From Methylococcales bacterium (GTDB lineage: Bacteria > Pseudomonadota > Gammaproteobacteria > Methylococcales > Methylomonadaceae): DNA of 64,000 nt. Each line of letters opens with the position of its first letter. Positions within the stretch are counted from its first letter, which is position 1. Positions 10,301-18,246 of this stretch are shown here, in pieces. The notes below the pieces were generated by a model. The model ran no database searches. It was not told the origin of the DNA and saw only the letters and a program-made list of their open reading frames with translations. The stretch is from contig JASMBU010000001.1 in assembly GCA_030753675.1 (NCBI GenBank), positions 1 through 64,000 on the forward strand, in the 5' to 3' direction. The position numbers and the translations under genes are program-made.

Positions 10301-11016
10301 TTTGGGAAATTGGCGATGAACTGGTTGTCATGGGTGTAACCGGTGCACCGACAGAAATTCCTAGCAACCAAACCATTGCCTTAATTGGCGGCGGCCTTGG
10401 TAATGCCGTGCTCTTTTCCATCGGCAAGGCAATGCGTGCAGCCGGCAACAAGGTCATCTACTTCGCTGGCTATAAAAGCAGCCAAGACCAATTCAAGACT
10501 GAAGACATTGAGGCCGCTTCTGATGTAATTGTCTGGTCAGTTGATGCTGGCAACGATGTCAGTGCTCTACCGACAACACGACCACAAGATTTTAGCTTTG
10601 TCGGCAACATCCTCAAAGCGATGGAAGCTTATGGCAAAGGCGACCTTGGAGAAACCACACTGCAATTACAAGATGTTAAACATTTGATCGTTATCGGCTC
10701 ACACCGAATGATGGCTGCCGTGAAGGAAGCACGAAGTGGTATGCTCAAACCCTACTTAAAAGACCATGAAGCCGTTGCCTCTATCAACTCACCGATGCAA
10801 TGTATGATGAAAGGCATTTGCGCACAATGCATGTGCCGACATACCGACCCTAAAACCGGTGAAGAATATTTTGTTTATTCGTGTAATAACCAAGATCAGG
10901 ATCTAGACCGCGTTGATTTCGACCACCTTGACGCCCGATTACGGCAAAACTCGGTACAAGAAAAACTCTCTAATAAATGGCTCGACTATTTACTGGATAC
11001 GCGAAATACTAACTAA
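7309..11016 (+). CDS. Large NfnB/NfnA-like flavin and Fe-S oxidoreductase fusion
   Basis: A 1235-residue, probably cytosolic, multi-domain electron-transfer protein. Residues 1 to about 290 are unassigned and mostly helical in character. Residues 300-390 hold an eight-cysteine region (C302, C305, C313, C337, C369, C377, C380, C384), as in the Fe-S domain of GltD-type enzymes. A Rossmann FAD motif (VLVAGMGPAGYTLAHYLL) lies at 439-456 and a second nucleotide motif (AGVIGGGLTGTDTATELL) at 613-630. Residues 910-1150 resemble a ferredoxin-NADP reductase/PyrK module with LIGGGLGNAVLF at 1025. Near the C terminus C1165, C1171, C1174 and C1176 form a 2Fe-2S-type cluster loop. The order suggests a fused NfnB plus NfnA; the substrate is unknown. 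Confidence 0.75.
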   Translation: MDALKLGINGFSYTDLYDANRLNDLLVKFEHHLEENNSTLFGDYSAYRQSQGDGMSPEAISEVLVQTAPIVGEFIAQIFNVEKEREAQINAIQDEINTIFALKNQIITAANKKFRREKTDDWDIATIKQQVSLFTDLLFPVNATKADPEYKLAWSATTLNRLDKHFERLAASEQSPEQPTIDGILTQWRQKLTQDATAKSLFAPSLAEQESQAFVQSLLAIFQRWIFIAPKDPELQQTITQWLGFKNASRTDFKNLVPTESHTVSGYDVLTGPQDSRRRRDGFSLTDQRYDQRHILYEINQCKYCHDHNTDSCSKGMRLKKETGFRSNPLDIPLTGCPLEEKISEMQLVKRQGDNIGALALIIIDNPMCPGTGHRICNDCMKGCIYQKTEPVDIPQAETNVLTDVLFMPYGFEIYSFLTRWNPLNVKRPHALPYNGLNVLVAGMGPAGYTLAHYLLNEGFGVAGIDALKIEPLPERYIGSADTLPEPIRDFNDLYEALNERIMLGFGGVAEYGITVRWDKNFLKVIYLTLARRQAFKCYGGVRFGGTLTIEDAWDMGFDHIAMANGAGKPTVIGIKNNLIRGIRKASDFLMSLQLTGAAKASSLANMQVRLPAGVIGGGLTGTDTATELLAYYPVQVEKILHRYETLVSIYGEEDIRSRYDDEEHVILEEFLAHGRAIDGERERAKQHNEDPDFQPLLNAWGGVTMFYRKGLRDAPAYRQNHEEIIKAFEEGIAWVEGLSPIEAIQDENGHLKAMRFDKLQQTEGRWSSTNEEIEIPLKNLYVAAGTSPNTIYQDEHPDSFVMDGKFFQRHEPEWTEGAQPKLTATDDDWNPKIGQPAPFTSYQENGKHISFFGDNHPVYAGNVVKAMASAKDGHPYISKLFEAQLSQLDPSTQTQRDQKLLELQKNMDDQLIAKIVQINRLTPTIIEIIVRAPMQAEKFYPGQFYRVQSFEANAEIIQGTTLSTEGIALTGAWVDKDKGLISLIALEMGTSSRQCALWEIGDELVVMGVTGAPTEIPSNQTIALIGGGLGNAVLFSIGKAMRAAGNKVIYFAGYKSSQDQFKTEDIEAASDVIVWSVDAGNDVSALPTTRPQDFSFVGNILKAMEAYGKGDLGETTLQLQDVKHLIVIGSHRMMAAVKEARSGMLKPYLKDHEAVASINSPMQCMMKGICAQCMCRHTDPKTGEEYFVYSCNNQDQDLDRVDFDHLDARLRQNSVQEKLSNKWLDYLLDTRNTN

Positions 11017-11045
11017 TCAACGCTAACCCTTCAAACTTAAAAAAT

Positions 11046-11074
11046 ACACACCTTCTTTAACTAAGAGGGTGTGT
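11046..11074. terminator. Bidirectional hairpin between convergent genes
   Basis: A 12-base-pair stem with one G-T wobble (ACACACCTTCTT at 11046, AAGAGGGTGTGT at 11063) and a 5-base loop. It lies between the rightward fusion gene and the leftward Sel1 operon. Confidence 0.65.
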
Positions 11075-11089
11075 ACTTACAATCTCGTT

Positions 11090-11890
11090 TCAATGTCCTT
11101 CAAGCCAACGTTCCGCTAAAGACCTGCCTGCTTGTCGCTCCGCCTCAATCCAAGACCCTTTAATTAAACGGTCCACCTTTCCTTCTGGGTAACCTGCTTG
11201 GTTAGCGGCAAGAAAAGCCCATTGATAGGCTTTTACATTATCTTTAGGAATATCGCCCCCATACTGGTAAAGCTCACTTAACCGCAAGTAAGCATCCGCA
11301 TCACCTTGATTGGCTGCTTTTAAATACCATTGCAACGCTTCAGCAATATCTTTATTCCCACGGGTTGAAAACTGATACAACGCCCCTAGATTGTATTGCC
11401 CTTTAGCACTGCCTTGATTCGCCGCTCTTAAATACCAGCTCGCCGCTTCTTTCTCATCGCTGCCAACACCTTTCCCGTACTGATATAACCAGCCCACACT
11501 TATTTGGCCATTAATATCGCCTTGCTGCGCGGCTAATAAATACCACTCCTTAGCTTTTTTATAATTTAACAGCACCCCTTGACCGAATTCAAACAACACA
11601 CCTAATTGATACTGTGCACTGGCATGGTTCTGACCGGCTGCTTTGACATACCATTCCCGCGCCTTTTGGTAATCTCTATAAACACCTTTCCGATAATGAT
11701 ACATATACCCTAAATAATACTGCGCATCACCATCGTCGCGCTGAGCTACCAACTGACAATTCTTAAAGTTCACCGCATCCGTTAATGCTGGCGTATAACA
11801 ACCCATAGCTGTTTTACTTATGAGTATTAATAAAACTATTAAACCTAATTGCCTTGTCAAAGAAATACTCCGGTACGCTATTACTTTCAT
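11090..11890 (-). CDS. Exported Sel1-repeat protein
   Basis: A 266-residue protein. Residues 1-30 form a basic, hydrophobic export signal ending near TAMGC, which could be either a plain cleavage site or a weak lipobox. Five or six Sel1 units follow (for example AQYYLGYMYHYRKGVYRDYQKAREWYVKAA), to about residue 240. It is the last gene of a leftward operon; its ATG directly abuts the stop of the transglycosylase gene. Secreted Sel1 proteins often modulate envelope enzymes, so a partner role for the transglycosylase is a reasonable inference. Confidence 0.75.
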   Translation of the reverse strand: MKVIAYRSISLTRQLGLIVLLILISKTAMGCYTPALTDAVNFKNCQLVAQRDDGDAQYYLGYMYHYRKGVYRDYQKAREWYVKAAGQNHASAQYQLGVLFEFGQGVLLNYKKAKEWYLLAAQQGDINGQISVGWLYQYGKGVGSDEKEAASWYLRAANQGSAKGQYNLGALYQFSTRGNKDIAEALQWYLKAANQGDADAYLRLSELYQYGGDIPKDNVKAYQWAFLAANQAGYPEGKVDRLIKGSWIEAERQAGRSLAERWLEGH

Positions 11891-12499
11891 CTAAAAAAAC
11901 CACCATCCCGATTTAAACCGATGCTCACAACCTTTAAGTTGACGTTGATATTTCTTCGAACGTGCTGAAACCTTGCGCGCCGCGTTTTTCAACCAGCTCT
12001 TTCCCTTAAAACTACGTCGATTAAAGCCACCGTGGCCCTCATGGTACGCCAAATATAAGTGATAACTATCATTGAGAGCAATATTAGAACGTTGATGACT
12101 TTGACGGTTATACCAGCCAATAAAATCAATGGCATCCTCAAAATCATTTCGGTCAGCAAGCCATCGGCCCGTTTGATCCAAATAACCATCCCAAGTCATA
12201 TCAAGTGCTTGCGCGTAACCAAAAGCCGACGTTGGGCGAGGCCCTGGAAAGATCCATAAAAAAGTGGTTCTAGGGGGCTTTGCATCGGCATTAAAACTCG
12301 ACTCTTGATACATCATAGACATCATCACTGGAATCGGCGAACCCCAATTCTGATAAGCATCATTGGCATAGTCATACCAATCTTCCTGCTCATCAAAAAT
12401 AGCACAAATACTTTTAATATTAGAAGGTTGGGCCGCACTACAGCCATAGAATAAAACAACGCTAAAAAGTAACACTACAATTTGGCAAGCTTGACGCAT
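11891..12499 (-). CDS. Lytic transglycosylase-like (SLT domain) lipoprotein
   Basis: A 202-residue exported protein. The N terminus is basic then hydrophobic and ends in LFYGC, a plausible lipobox with Cys near residue 20. The SLT fold is recognisable from MMYQESSFNADA (catalytic Glu), AFGYAQAL and AYHEGHGGF, the counterparts of the ES, GxxQ and AYNxG motifs. Such enzymes cleave peptidoglycan glycan strands to 1,6-anhydro-muropeptides. I chose the ATG at 12499 because a strong AGGAGG ribosome site stands nine bases before it; a longer frame to 12529 lacks one. It lies between the SDR and Sel1 genes of the same operon. Confidence 0.8.
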   Translation of the reverse strand: MRQACQIVVLLFSVVLFYGCSAAQPSNIKSICAIFDEQEDWYDYANDAYQNWGSPIPVMMSMMYQESSFNADAKPPRTTFLWIFPGPRPTSAFGYAQALDMTWDGYLDQTGRWLADRNDFEDAIDFIGWYNRQSHQRSNIALNDSYHLYLAYHEGHGGFNRRSFKGKSWLKNAARKVSARSKKYQRQLKGCEHRFKSGWWFF

Positions 12500-12529
12500 A
12501 ACAGAAGACCTCCTAAAACCAACGTCCAA

Positions 12530-13366
12530 CTAGTTAATCTGTCTTAAAATGGTATCCAGCCAGCGTCCAGGCAAAAGCCTTTTTAAATAAGCAAAAACAT
12601 AAGTCGGTACAGTAACGTAATAGCGTATCCGTGGCCGTGATGATTCCAAAGCAGTAATCACCTTGGCGCTCACAGCACTAGCCGGTAATGTAAATGGCAC
12701 TGCTGCACCGACCGTTTCAAGACGCGCCTCTAAGGCTAAATAGGTCTCTAGATGTGCGCTTTCTTTCTTATTAATATTTTCTTTATATAACGCAAAAGCA
12801 TTTGTCCTGAAAGCACTTAGAATAGGGCCCGGCTCAATTAAAATGACCTGAATATTAGTACCGTACAATTCTAAACGCAGTGTGTCTACTAAGCCTTCTA
12901 AGGCATACTTACTGGCATTATAAGCACCTCGGTACTTCATCGCTGCAAAGCCTAAAACTGAACTATTAAAGACGATACGACCTTGGTTATTTTTACGCAT
13001 ATAAGGCAAGATTAAACAGGTTAGCTCATGACAACCAAAAACATTCGTTTCAAATTGTTGTCGCAACACATCACGCGTTAAATCTTCTACAGCACCAGGC
13101 TGACCATAGCCGGCATTGTTAAACAACGCGTCAATCTTTCCATCCGTTAATTTAACAACTTCAGCAACCCCATTACGGATACTCTCACTATCATTCAGAT
13201 CCAGTTGAATCGCCTCAAAACCCTGAGCCAGCAACTTTTGAACATCCTCATTTTTTCTAGCCGAAGCAATAACGCGGTATCCTCGCTGCTTTAATGCGCC
13301 AATAGCATCATAACCAATACCGGTAGAACAACCCGTTACCAAAATAGTCTTAGCGTTAACTTTCAT
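12530..13366 (-). CDS. Short-chain dehydrogenase/reductase (SDR)
   Basis: A 278-residue classical SDR. The cofactor motif is TGCSTGIG (residues 12-19), the NNAG motif appears as NNAGYGQPG, and the active site is YNASKYALEG with the Tyr-x3-Lys pair. A hydrophobic, basic C-terminal tail suggests loose membrane contact. The substrate cannot be named. Its start overlaps the end of the peptide transporter gene by 11 bases, so the two are probably translated together. Confidence 0.85.
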   Translation of the reverse strand: MKVNAKTILVTGCSTGIGYDAIGALKQRGYRVIASARKNEDVQKLLAQGFEAIQLDLNDSESIRNGVAEVVKLTDGKIDALFNNAGYGQPGAVEDLTRDVLRQQFETNVFGCHELTCLILPYMRKNNQGRIVFNSSVLGFAAMKYRGAYNASKYALEGLVDTLRLELYGTNIQVILIEPGPILSAFRTNAFALYKENINKKESAHLETYLALEARLETVGAAVPFTLPASAVSAKVITALESSRPRIRYYVTVPTYVFAYLKRLLPGRWLDTILRQIN

Positions 13367-14696
13367 CTTGTAAATAGCTCATTTCAACATAGTTACGTGA
13401 CACCCCTATAAACAATAATGCCGTGACCAGCATTAACAAGGTGAAAAACCAAAAATAATCTGCCCCTGCCAGTTTACTACTCCCATCGTCATTCTGTATA
13501 AAGAAATTAACCGCGCCGGTAAACAAATTACCGGCCGCCACTGATAACATGTAAAAAGCCATAACAAATGACTTCATCGTTTTCGGTGCTTGCGTATACG
13601 AAAATTCAAGACAAGTAATTGACACCATAACTTCTGCGGCAGTCAACAATACATAAGCCAACAACTGCCAGCTAATATGTGGTGTTAACCCGGCATCAAT
13701 TTGCATTTGGATCCAACTGGAAATGGCAAAAGCAAATGTCGTTACAAACAAACCAATGGCAATCTTTCTTAAGGCGGTTAAGTTAAACCATTTATTGAGC
13801 TGCGGGTACAGAAAATAAGAAAACAGCGGAACTAACATTATAATTAATAACGGGTTAGCCGCCTGAATTTGAGAAGGCAAAACCTCAACGCCCCAAAGAT
13901 GTCGATCCATTTTCTGTGCTTGTAACACCCAAGATGAACCGGTCTGATCAAACAGAGCCCAAAACATCGCAATAAAAATATAAATAACGGACAATCTACC
14001 TAAGACTTTAATACCGGTCTCACTAAAAACATCGCGCAAAAAAACCTTACCCGCCGGTGCGATATGTACAAAACGATAACGCCCAGACCAAAAAACAATC
14101 GTCGCTAATAACATTAAAACGCCAGGAACTAAAAAGGCTAGCTTTGCACCATAGTGCTCTAATAGCCATGGGATGGCTAACATGGAAAAAAAAGCGCCCA
14201 AATTTATAGCCAGATAAAAACCACTAAAAACTTTACTCAACAGGAATTGATTCGCACGACCAAACTGATCACCCACATGAGCTGAAACACACGGCTTAAT
14301 ACCGCCAGCACCTAAGGCAATTAATGACTGACCCAGTAACAAGCCCATCCGTGTATCGTCCAACGCCAAAACAAAATGACCCAGACAATAAACCATCGAC
14401 AAATAAATAATAGTCCGATACTTACCCCACACACCATCAGCTAACAACGCTCCTAATAGCGGCGTCATATAAACGGCAGAAACAAACAAATGGAAATAAC
14501 CTTGGGCTTCATGTTCTGACATAACCTCCAATTGCCCAGAACTATTCATTAAATATTGCGTCATGAAAATTACCAGAATTGAACGCATACCATAGTAACT
14601 AAATCGCTCAGCGGCCTCATTGCCAATAATAAAAGCAATACCGGGGGGGACTTGTGTCGTCACTGTCGGAGAATTTTTATACTGACGCATAACCAT
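13356..14696 (-). CDS. POT/PTR family proton-dependent peptide transporter
   Basis: A polytopic protein of about 447 residues with 12 or more membrane segments. Family marks include the N-terminal NEAAERFSYYGMRSIL (the ExxERFxYY proton-coupling motif), GGIKPCVSAHVGDQFG and SGFYLAINLGAFFS. It takes up di- and tripeptides with protons. The start is uncertain: ATGs at 14696 and 14690 are both possible, and the longer frame begins with a TTG at 14720. It is the first gene of the leftward operon with SDR, transglycosylase and Sel1 protein, which could suit recovery of cell-wall peptides (inference). Confidence 0.88.
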   Translation of the reverse strand: MVMRQYKNSPTVTTQVPPGIAFIIGNEAAERFSYYGMRSILVIFMTQYLMNSSGQLEVMSEHEAQGYFHLFVSAVYMTPLLGALLADGVWGKYRTIIYLSMVYCLGHFVLALDDTRMGLLLGQSLIALGAGGIKPCVSAHVGDQFGRANQFLLSKVFSGFYLAINLGAFFSMLAIPWLLEHYGAKLAFLVPGVLMLLATIVFWSGRYRFVHIAPAGKVFLRDVFSETGIKVLGRLSVIYIFIAMFWALFDQTGSSWVLQAQKMDRHLWGVEVLPSQIQAANPLLIIMLVPLFSYFLYPQLNKWFNLTALRKIAIGLFVTTFAFAISSWIQMQIDAGLTPHISWQLLAYVLLTAAEVMVSITCLEFSYTQAPKTMKSFVMAFYMLSVAAGNLFTGAVNFFIQNDDGSSKLAGADYFWFFTLLMLVTALLFIGVSRNYVEMSYLQDES

Positions 14697-14895
14697 TAAA
14701 TAACTTAAAAATAAAAACAATTGTACCGAAAAAACCGCCCTTTACGCGGCCTTTATAACCCCTCATTTTCTAAATCACTCATCGTCTGCGGCTTTAACAA
14801 AAGGTTTTTTTTCACCCTGAACTGGGCTAAAATACAAGTCTTGGCAAACCCCATACGTCTTTTAGTCGTTACATTTTTCAATATATCAAGGTCTC

Positions 14896-15879
14896 ATGAA
14901 CCCAATAAATAGCTCTGCTATAGAAGCGATAAAACAATTAAAATCCTATCTTGGTCAACATATTATTGGGCAAGAAGATTTAATTAATCGCATGTTAATC
15001 GCGCTACTCTCTGACGGTCATATTTTAGTTGAAGGCGCTCCAGGGTTAGCAAAAACACGTGCCATTAATTGTTTAAGCCAAGGCATTGAAACAAACTTCC
15101 ACCGCGTTCAATTTACCCCGGACTTATTACCTGCTGATCTTACAGGGACTGAAATTTATCGCCCACAAACAAGTTCCTTTGAATTCCAAAAAGGGCCCTT
15201 ATTTCATAATCTTGTATTAGCCGATGAGATCAACCGATCGCCTGCTAAAGTACAAGCGGCCTTGCTTGAGGCTATGGCCGAACGACAAATTACCGTCGGG
15301 TCTACCAGTTATCCTTTACCGGAACTTTTCCTCGTTATGGCCACCCAAAACCCCATTGAACAAGAGGGCACTTACCCATTACCGGAAGCCCAACTTGACC
15401 GTTTCTTATTACACGTAAACGTTGACTTCCCAAAACCCGAACATGAAAAACAAATTCTAGCCCTTGCCAGACAAGAAGCTTTAGGACAAAACACTAATAC
15501 CCCCATTGATAATAAACCTATCCAACAATCGGCTATTTTCACTGCTCGCAAAGAAGTACTTAATATCTATATGGCTGATAATCTCCAAGACTACTTACTG
15601 CAAATTATCCTCGCCACACGCCAACCCCAAGCCTACGGTGAAGACCTCGCACAATGGATACAATTTGGAGCAAGCCCGCGCGCGACAATTGCATTAGACC
15701 GTTGTGCCCGTGCCAATGCATGGCTAGCTGAACGTGACTTTGTCGGGCCCGAAGATATTCAAGAACTGGCTTTTGATGTCCTTCGTCATCGAATTATTCT
15801 TTCTTACGAAGCCGAGGCCGAAGGCATTAGCCCCGATTACTTTATCAAGGAACTTATACTCAGAATACCCGTCCCCTAA
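14896..15879 (+). CDS. MoxR-family AAA+ ATPase
   Basis: A 327-residue ATPase. Walker A is GAPGLAKT (residues 47-54), Walker B LVLADEIN (about 106-113), sensor 1 is in MATQNPIEQEGTYPLPEAQLDRF, and the AAA lid follows. MoxR proteins act as chaperones that, with von Willebrand A-domain partners, help assemble or activate envelope or metal-containing enzymes. It is the first gene of a six-gene set whose members overlap at TAATG or ATGA junctions. Confidence 0.92.
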   Translation: MNPINSSAIEAIKQLKSYLGQHIIGQEDLINRMLIALLSDGHILVEGAPGLAKTRAINCLSQGIETNFHRVQFTPDLLPADLTGTEIYRPQTSSFEFQKGPLFHNLVLADEINRSPAKVQAALLEAMAERQITVGSTSYPLPELFLVMATQNPIEQEGTYPLPEAQLDRFLLHVNVDFPKPEHEKQILALARQEALGQNTNTPIDNKPIQQSAIFTARKEVLNIYMADNLQDYLLQIILATRQPQAYGEDLAQWIQFGASPRATIALDRCARANAWLAERDFVGPEDIQELAFDVLRHRIILSYEAEAEGISPDYFIKELILRIPVP

Positions 15880-16802
15880 TGAAGACAACGCCATCTTTAA
15901 CGCCTGACGAACGCATTCAGATTCAATTTAACAACCTGATCCGTTTATCTGCTAACGCCCGTCAAATCAACTTGGACCATAGCACGATAAAATCTAAACA
16001 AAGCGGTGGTTATTTATCTAGCGCTAAGGGTAGGGGTATGGAATTTGATGAAGCTCGACTTTATCAGCCCGGCGATGACATCCGTAGTATCGATTGGCGC
16101 GTGACAGCCCGTACCGGTAAACCGCATACTAAACTCTTTCGTGAAGAACGCGAGCGCCCGGTTTTCTTATCCGTAGACTTAAGAGATTCCATGTTCTTCG
16201 CAACCCGTGGTGTTTTCAAATCTGTTCAAGCCGCTCATCTAACGGCTCTTCTGGCTTGGGCCGCTGTCCGCCAAGGCGATCGCATTGGCGGACAAGTTTT
16301 TACTAATACCACACAACGTGAAATTAAACCTCAAAATGGTCGCCAGGCTGTTTTACGATTGTTTCACGAATTAGTGCGTGCCGAACAAGAGCATTCAATA
16401 CAAAAGCACTCCAATCCACAACCGTTAGCACTCACTATCATGCGCCTATGTCGACATGTTAAGCCCGGCAGCTTAGTCTATTTAATCAGCGATTTTCGCG
16501 GTCTTGATGACAGTTGTGAGCCTCATCTTGCTCAACTTTCAAAACATTGCGATGTGGTGCTCATTAGGGTCTCTGACCCTTTAGAAAGCACATTACCCCA
16601 AAACGGACATTATCGTTTTACCGACGGCATTACCGATATCACTTTTGATACCACTAATCCTCAGCAGCTGGAAAAATATCAACAGCGCTTTCAACAACAA
16701 CAACTTAAATTACAACAATTAACAAAAAAAAGGTCCATCCACTCCTATTTTTGTAGCACAGATGATGACCCTACAGCTCTTTTGTGTCGAAAAAACCTAT
16801 GA
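15879..16802 (+). CDS. DUF58 protein of the MoxR/Bat cluster
   Basis: A 307-residue protein with the DUF58 signature around residues 52-90 (GRGMEFDEARLYQPGDDIRSIDW, given here in part, then TARTGKPHTKLFREE). The following part, from PVFLSVDLRDSMFF, resembles a vWA fold with a modified metal site. The start overlaps the MoxR stop as TAATG. The role is presumed to be as adaptor between MoxR and the vWA proteins. No membrane segment is obvious. Confidence 0.88.
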   Translation: MKTTPSLTPDERIQIQFNNLIRLSANARQINLDHSTIKSKQSGGYLSSAKGRGMEFDEARLYQPGDDIRSIDWRVTARTGKPHTKLFREERERPVFLSVDLRDSMFFATRGVFKSVQAAHLTALLAWAAVRQGDRIGGQVFTNTTQREIKPQNGRQAVLRLFHELVRAEQEHSIQKHSNPQPLALTIMRLCRHVKPGSLVYLISDFRGLDDSCEPHLAQLSKHCDVVLIRVSDPLESTLPQNGHYRFTDGITDITFDTTNPQQLEKYQQRFQQQQLKLQQLTKKRSIHSYFCSTDDDPTALLCRKNL

Positions 16803-17269
16803 ACTCTGAACCCTTAGCCATCAAGGATATTCATTTACCTGACCCGATTATCTGGTGGCCTCCAGCGATCGGCTGGTGGCTAGTGCTTTTATCCAGCATC
16901 CTGCTTATAGTATTGATAATCTGGATCTATAAAAGTATTACGCGTAAAACTGCGGTCAAAGCCGCTCGCAAGTTACTCCTTCAAATTCAAAATAAACATG
17001 ACTGGAATGATCAGCGTAAACTCACCGCCTTATCTGCCTTATTGCGTCGTACAGCAATCAGCGTCTACCCCCTTGAACAAGTCGCCAGTTTAACTGGCCA
17101 CGCATGGCTTGAATTTTTAGACCGCCCTTTTGAACAAAAACAATTCTCCTCGACACAAGGACAGCCACTCATCAGTTCCCTTTACCAACCTGCGACAAAC
17201 CATAACCTTAAGACCTTATTTGAACTCTCAGAACAATGGCTTTCTGCCATTAAAGGAAATGAGAAATGA
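16799..17269 (+). CDS. DUF4381 membrane protein of the Bat cluster
   Basis: A 156-residue protein with a proline- and tryptophan-rich start (DIHLPDPIIWWPPAIGWW), one membrane helix at about residues 23-43, then a basic cytoplasmic region containing RRTAISVYPLEQVASLTGHAWLEFLD, typical of DUF4381. I choose the ATG at 16799, which overlaps the DUF58 stop as ATGA, over a GTG at 16784. Function unknown apart from its fixed place in MoxR-DUF58-vWA clusters. Confidence 0.8.
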   Translation: MNSEPLAIKDIHLPDPIIWWPPAIGWWLVLLSSILLIVLIIWIYKSITRKTAVKAARKLLLQIQNKHDWNDQRKLTALSALLRRTAISVYPLEQVASLTGHAWLEFLDRPFEQKQFSSTQGQPLISSLYQPATNHNLKTLFELSEQWLSAIKGNEK

Positions 17270-18246
17270 TTCACTTTGAATGGCTCTGGGCTTTAGCTGC
17301 ATGCCCACTACCTTGGCTAGCTCATAAACTTCCCGCCATAAGCCCGCATAATCAAGCTGCATTGCGTGTCCCTTTTATTGAAGACTTCCAAATAGACCAA
17401 CCGTCAAAAAAAGTAATGAGCACTAAATCCTGGCCTTTTTATTGGGCCGTTATTGCCTGGTGCTGTTTAATCCTTGCTGGAATTCGGCCCCAATGGCTAG
17501 GGGAGCCTGTCGAAATGGCCGTAACGGGCCGCGACTTAATGCTCGCCGTTGACTTATCGGGCAGCATGGAGGAGCAGGACTTCTTAATCCAACAAAAACA
17601 AGTAGACCGACTTACTGCAACTCAATCCGTTGCTAACCAATTTATAAAAAGACGCGCCGGCGATCGTATTGGACTCATTCTTTTTGGCTCTCAGGCCTAT
17701 CTTCAAACCCCTTTGACTTTCGATCGTCAAACCGTAATGACACTGCTCAGTGAAGCGGTTATTGGCCTCGCTGGCGAAAGCACGGCTATTGGTGACGCCA
17801 TTGGACTCGCCGTCAAAAGACTCCGAACCCAACCTGGCAATAGTCGTGTACTCATCTTGATGACCGATGGAGCAAATACCGCCGGTGTTATTTCCCCGCT
17901 TAAAGCGGCCGACTTGGCCGCCGAACATCAACTTAAAATCTATACTATTGGTATTGGTGCTGATGAAATGATTGTGCGCAGTCTTTTTGGTAACCGCCGC
18001 GTTAATCCCTCACGTGATCTGGATGAAAAGACACTCAAAGCCATTGCTGAAAAAACCGGGGGAGCATACTTTAGAGCTCGCAATACCGATGAATTTAATA
18101 CTATTTACACGCTACTGGATGAACTTGAACCTATCGAAAAAGACAAACAATTCTTCCGACCCAAAACAGAACTTTACATCTGGCCTCTTGGATTGTCTTT
18201 GTTTTTAATGTTGTTAATCGTCATTTTAAAAATTAAAAACCGCTAA
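17266..18246 (+). CDS. BatA-like von Willebrand factor A domain membrane protein
   Basis: A 326-residue protein with membrane helices near residues 5-20, 57-72 and 304-322, and a vWA domain between the last two. The metal site (MIDAS) DLSGS is at 96-100 and is followed by a Thr in GESTAIGDA and an Asp in MTDGANT, a complete set for Mg binding. The start overlaps the previous stop as ATGA. It is presumed to work with MoxR and BatB/BatD in stress tolerance or envelope assembly, as in Bacteroides and Francisella relatives. Confidence 0.87.
   Translation: MIHFEWLWALAACPLPWLAHKLPAISPHNQAALRVPFIEDFQIDQPSKKVMSTKSWPFYWAVIAWCCLILAGIRPQWLGEPVEMAVTGRDLMLAVDLSGSMEEQDFLIQQKQVDRLTATQSVANQFIKRRAGDRIGLILFGSQAYLQTPLTFDRQTVMTLLSEAVIGLAGESTAIGDAIGLAVKRLRTQPGNSRVLILMTDGANTAGVISPLKAADLAAEHQLKIYTIGIGADEMIVRSLFGNRRVNPSRDLDEKTLKAIAEKTGGAYFRARNTDEFNTIYTLLDELEPIEKDKQFFRPKTELYIWPLGLSLFLMLLIVILKIKNR

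Noticed and set aside
14721-14912. A TTG-started 63-codon frame between the transporter and moxR
   Set aside because: No ribosome site, no recognisable sequence, and it runs past the good moxR ATG. Probably chance in the divergent promoter region.
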